64,000 nt of DNA from Bdellovibrionales bacterium (lineage in GTDB: Bacteria; Bdellovibrionota; Bdellovibrionia; Bdellovibrionales; UBA1609): the NCBI GenBank assembly GCA_019637855.1, contig JAHBUX010000005.1:124001-188000 (forward strand), read 5' to 3'. Shown here piece by piece: positions 61,963-64,000 of this stretch (the stretch's first letter is position 1; every line of letters starts with the position of its first letter). The translations under genes were made by a program, and so were the position numbers. The notes beneath the pieces are model-generated. The model ran no database searches, was not told where the DNA came from, and was given only the letters and a program-made list of their open reading frames with translations.

Positions 61963-62635
61963 TCGAATCCACCAAGGCGCGGATCTTCGCTGGATGACGA
62001 CTGAGCTCACGATCAGTCAGAAACAGCACATGCCATTGACCATTGCGCGGATTTTTAAACACGTAAGCCACGTATTCATCGGCCTTCGCTGTGTTGCCTT
62101 TGTATACCGTCATACTGACACCGCTGCGGCTGTTGTAGGGCGAACCCTTGCCGCTTGGCTTTAATTTCAAATCGGCTTTGAAGAAGTCTTCGTAATAAGC
62201 GCGCGCTTTGTCTGCGGTGTACTTGCCTTTCAACGAAAACAAAAACATTCCGATCTTGCCTGCACCCGAAGCGCCGAGCAGCACCTTGGTGCCGCCATCC
62301 ACGGTTTCACCCACCTGCATGTTTTCTGGCAACAGGAGATCCAAACCGACTTCCTGCAAATGGCCGCGCGCGATTTTTTGTGCGTACTCATTCTGCTGTG
62401 TGAGCCAGTCTGCACTCACCGCGGCCGGCTCTCCACCTTGCGGCGTGGGCGGCTGAAAGGGTGCGGGTACTTCTTTTCTCTCGGCCTCTTTTTCGGTGTG
62501 TGGTGGTGCGGAAGCGGCTTTGCTTGTCCCCGCCCGCGGCGATCCAAAATTAAAAAACGTAAATACGGAATACAGCAGGCAAGCCGCGCCCACTAAAAAA
62601 ACCAGAGTCGGGATGTGTTTGTTCGGCGGATTCAT
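61943..62635 (-). CDS. Membrane-anchored periplasmic protein of unknown function
   Basis: A 230-residue protein with one N-terminal helix (about 8-29), a Pro/Glu/Ala-rich linker (33-75) and a folded C-terminal domain (about 85-228) with GKIGMFLFSLKGKY, ARAYYEDFFKADLK and WHVLFLTDRELSRHPAK. The topology is N-terminus inside, the rest in the periplasm. It converges on the HAMP gene (20-nt overlap) and is divergent from the pilin-like genes. No family recognised. Confidence 0.62.
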   Translation of the reverse strand: MNPPNKHIPTLVFLVGAACLLYSVFTFFNFGSPRAGTSKAASAPPHTEKEAERKEVPAPFQPPTPQGGEPAAVSADWLTQQNEYAQKIARGHLQEVGLDLLLPENMQVGETVDGGTKVLLGASGAGKIGMFLFSLKGKYTADKARAYYEDFFKADLKLKPSGKGSPYNSRSGVSMTVYKGNTAKADEYVAYVFKNPRNGQWHVLFLTDRELSRHPAKIRALVDSIKAVRS

Positions 62636-62666
62636 CTGTACTTACGCTCCGGCTAAAGAATATCCT

Positions 62667-63515
62667 ATGGAGGTGAAATTGCGGAACGCCTTTTTTGATT
62701 CGCTGCGCGGATTCAGCATGGGAAGCACGGTGATTGCTGTTTTAATCGGCGGTCTCTCCGCGGCGTTGATCGCCACTTTGGTCACTCGCGCCGTGGCAGG
62801 CCAGCGTGCGATCATCGATCGCGATGAAATGAGCGAATTTAGCGTTTTCGTCAAAGGCTTGCTCACTCGCGATGCGGTTTGCAATTCGTCTTTGTTGGAT
62901 AAAACCTTCTTGCCCGGCGGTAAAACCGATTTGGAGCTCGCCGTTCCCTATGGCAAAAAGAGCGGTCCCATCGGTAAAGGGTTCACGTTTGCCGGCGACA
63001 AACTCTCGGTGGCGGAACTGAGCATTGAAGATCGCGGCGATGCCCCTATCCCTATGACTCTGCGCTTGGCCAGCAGCCGTACCCCCGTACCGCTGAACCG
63101 TCATATGGCACGCGTGAAACTGCAACTCAGTCATGCGGATGGTTCGACTTATCGCTCGCGGTTCTTTGATTTGCCTCTGCTCGTCGATAGCCGCAATCAG
63201 ATTAAGGCCTGCAACAATGAGTTCACCGTTAGCGATGCTTGCCAAGCCATGGGCTTTGAGTGGAATAACGAGACTTCGCCTCCCACCTGTGTACCTAAGA
63301 ATGTTTGCGTTACCGGTGGCACGTACAAAGTGATCAGTGCCGGTCTGTTTGGTCGCGGGGGTTGCGGACTTTCCAACCCAGCCACCGGCGCTTGTCGTTG
63401 TCCGGCGGGGTTTACTGACACGATCGCCGGCGCGGCGGATGTAGCGATGTTCTGTGGTCGCTTTTGTTTTCTCACCTTCAATTTGGTTCACCAGTGCTTA
63501 CGCTGCCCACAATAA
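62667..63515 (+). CDS. Type IV pilin-like protein, Cys-rich
   Basis: A 282-residue protein from ATG 62667; a TTG at 62679 placed after GGAGGTGAAA is equally possible. The N-terminus is prepilin-like: RGFSMGSTVIAVLIGG with a hydrophobic helix after a short basic leader, but Ser stands where pilins have Glu5. The C-terminal half has about 11 Cys in closely spaced groups (KACNNEF, DACQAMG, PTCVPKNVCV, GGCGLS, GACRCP, FCGRFCF), suggesting disulphides. It overlaps the next gene by 22 nt. It may be a minor pilin or pseudopilin of an unseen pilus or type II-like system. Confidence 0.62.
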   Translation: MEVKLRNAFFDSLRGFSMGSTVIAVLIGGLSAALIATLVTRAVAGQRAIIDRDEMSEFSVFVKGLLTRDAVCNSSLLDKTFLPGGKTDLELAVPYGKKSGPIGKGFTFAGDKLSVAELSIEDRGDAPIPMTLRLASSRTPVPLNRHMARVKLQLSHADGSTYRSRFFDLPLLVDSRNQIKACNNEFTVSDACQAMGFEWNNETSPPTCVPKNVCVTGGTYKVISAGLFGRGGCGLSNPATGACRCPAGFTDTIAGAADVAMFCGRFCFLTFNLVHQCLRCPQ

Positions 63516-64000
63516 AGAAGAGCGTGCTGCTGTCCCTGGGGGTCGTGACATTGGTCGGCGCCCTAAGCATCGAGATCTATCGACGCACGGAAGCCACCCA
63601 GCTGACCAACGAGCAATCGATGTTTCATGAAGAAGCCGAATGGATCCTCCTCGGCATTGAGAGCCAAACGAAAAACGCCGACACCTGCACAGCTATGCTG
63701 GGCGGAACTGTTTTTACTCCTGAGAAAACAGAGTCTGTTGCTCTGAACTACAGTTACGACAATGGGTTTCAAGGCCCATTAAAGCCCGGGATAGAAGTGT
63801 CGCAAGATTTGGTTCTGGATGAGCTTGTTCTCGAGAGCGCAAGTGGGGCTCACTCACCGACACCTGCAGACCCTTCGAACGGCGCCGATATGCAGACCCA
63901 ATCCGCACTCTATCCCGGCGAAAAACTCACTCGCTATCCGGTGCGTCTGCGGATGACGATCACGGCAAAGGATCGATCCCTTTCCACCGCGGACACTGGT
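63494..64000 (+). CDS. Pilin-like protein, 3' partial
   Basis: A frame open from a GTG at 63494 to the window end (169 codons, no stop). It has a short N-terminal part, a hydrophobic helix (about 11-24, VLLSLGVVTLVGAL) and a polar helical stretch, then a Cys (DTCTAMLGGTVF) at the position where its upstream neighbour has DAVCNSSLLDKTF. The two are probably tandem paralogs. There is no GF cleavage motif, so processing is uncertain. GTG as start is the first reasonable choice after the helix; others are possible. Confidence 0.5.
   Translation, partial: MLTLPTIKKSVLLSLGVVTLVGALSIEIYRRTEATQLTNEQSMFHEEAEWILLGIESQTKNADTCTAMLGGTVFTPEKTESVALNYSYDNGFQGPLKPGIEVSQDLVLDELVLESASGAHSPTPADPSNGADMQTQSALYPGEKLTRYPVRLRMTITAKDRSLSTADTG

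Noticed and set aside
1-64000. CRISPR array, prophage, rRNA or tRNA genes
   Set aside because: No regularly spaced repeats, phage structural genes, rRNA stretches or tRNA cloverleaf with a conserved TTCRA arm were found on reading both strands.

Overview
The window looks like the chromosome of a diderm bacterium of the Bdellovibrio / Myxococcus type (Bdellovibrionota most likely). The grounds are a gene cluster with the domain content and order of the Myxococcus Glt (adventurous gliding) machinery, several GYF-domain proteins, a PEGA-tailed Ser/Thr kinase, many Phe-ending outer-membrane barrels and lipoproteins, and short REP-like repeats with their RAYT transposases. No rRNA, tRNA, CRISPR array, prophage or classical insertion sequence was seen. 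Genes are tightly packed, with many 1-4 nt start/stop overlaps and several overlapping convergent gene ends.

Layout. (1) 0.7-11.5 kb, minus strand: a translationally coupled Glt-like operon in the order GYF-PilZ, GltD-, GltE-, GltF/CglF-, GltG-, GltH-, GltI-like, then a coiled-coil protein. No AglRQS motor or GltJ genes are visible. (2) 11.7-15.6 kb: two secreted proteins of unknown function, a HAD hydrolase, a Nudix hydrolase, a short RsmI-like methyltransferase and a small membrane protein. (3) 32.1 to 15.7 kb, minus strand: one long probable operon. In order of transcription it holds a histidine-kinase-like protein without a phosphoacceptor His, a pseudo-receiver GGDEF protein, alanine racemase, MlaE-MlaF-MlaD, DltC-DltD-DltX-DltB-DltA, PurH, a GYF-TPR protein, a secreted protein and a YhaM-like HD protein. 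The 40-codon dltX is easily missed. (4) 32.3-37.2 kb: nadB, a secreted HNH nuclease, a RAYT transposase between inverted repeats, a barrel, an alpha/beta hydrolase and a lipoprotein. (5) 37.2-49.7 kb: addAB downstream of a barrel and two related lipoproteins, then two more barrels of the same family with a second RAYT and its GTAG-type repeats between them. (6) 49.8-64 kb: coaE, a PEGA kinase, an acyl-CoA synthetase, a barrel/AMIN pair, a Tyr- and Cys-rich lipoprotein with a good terminator, an M3 oligopeptidase, nadK, recN, a HAMP protein, a periplasmic protein and two pilin-like tandem genes, the last cut by the window end.

The most interesting unit is region 3. It puts D-alanine synthesis (Alr), activation and carriage (DltA/DltC), membrane transfer (DltB/DltX/DltD) and phospholipid transport (MlaEFD) under one probable promoter in a diderm, headed by two signalling proteins whose phosphotransfer residues are missing. 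DltB there has Asn where the MBOAT active-site His is expected. Functions are inferred from motifs and gene order only; no database search was possible.
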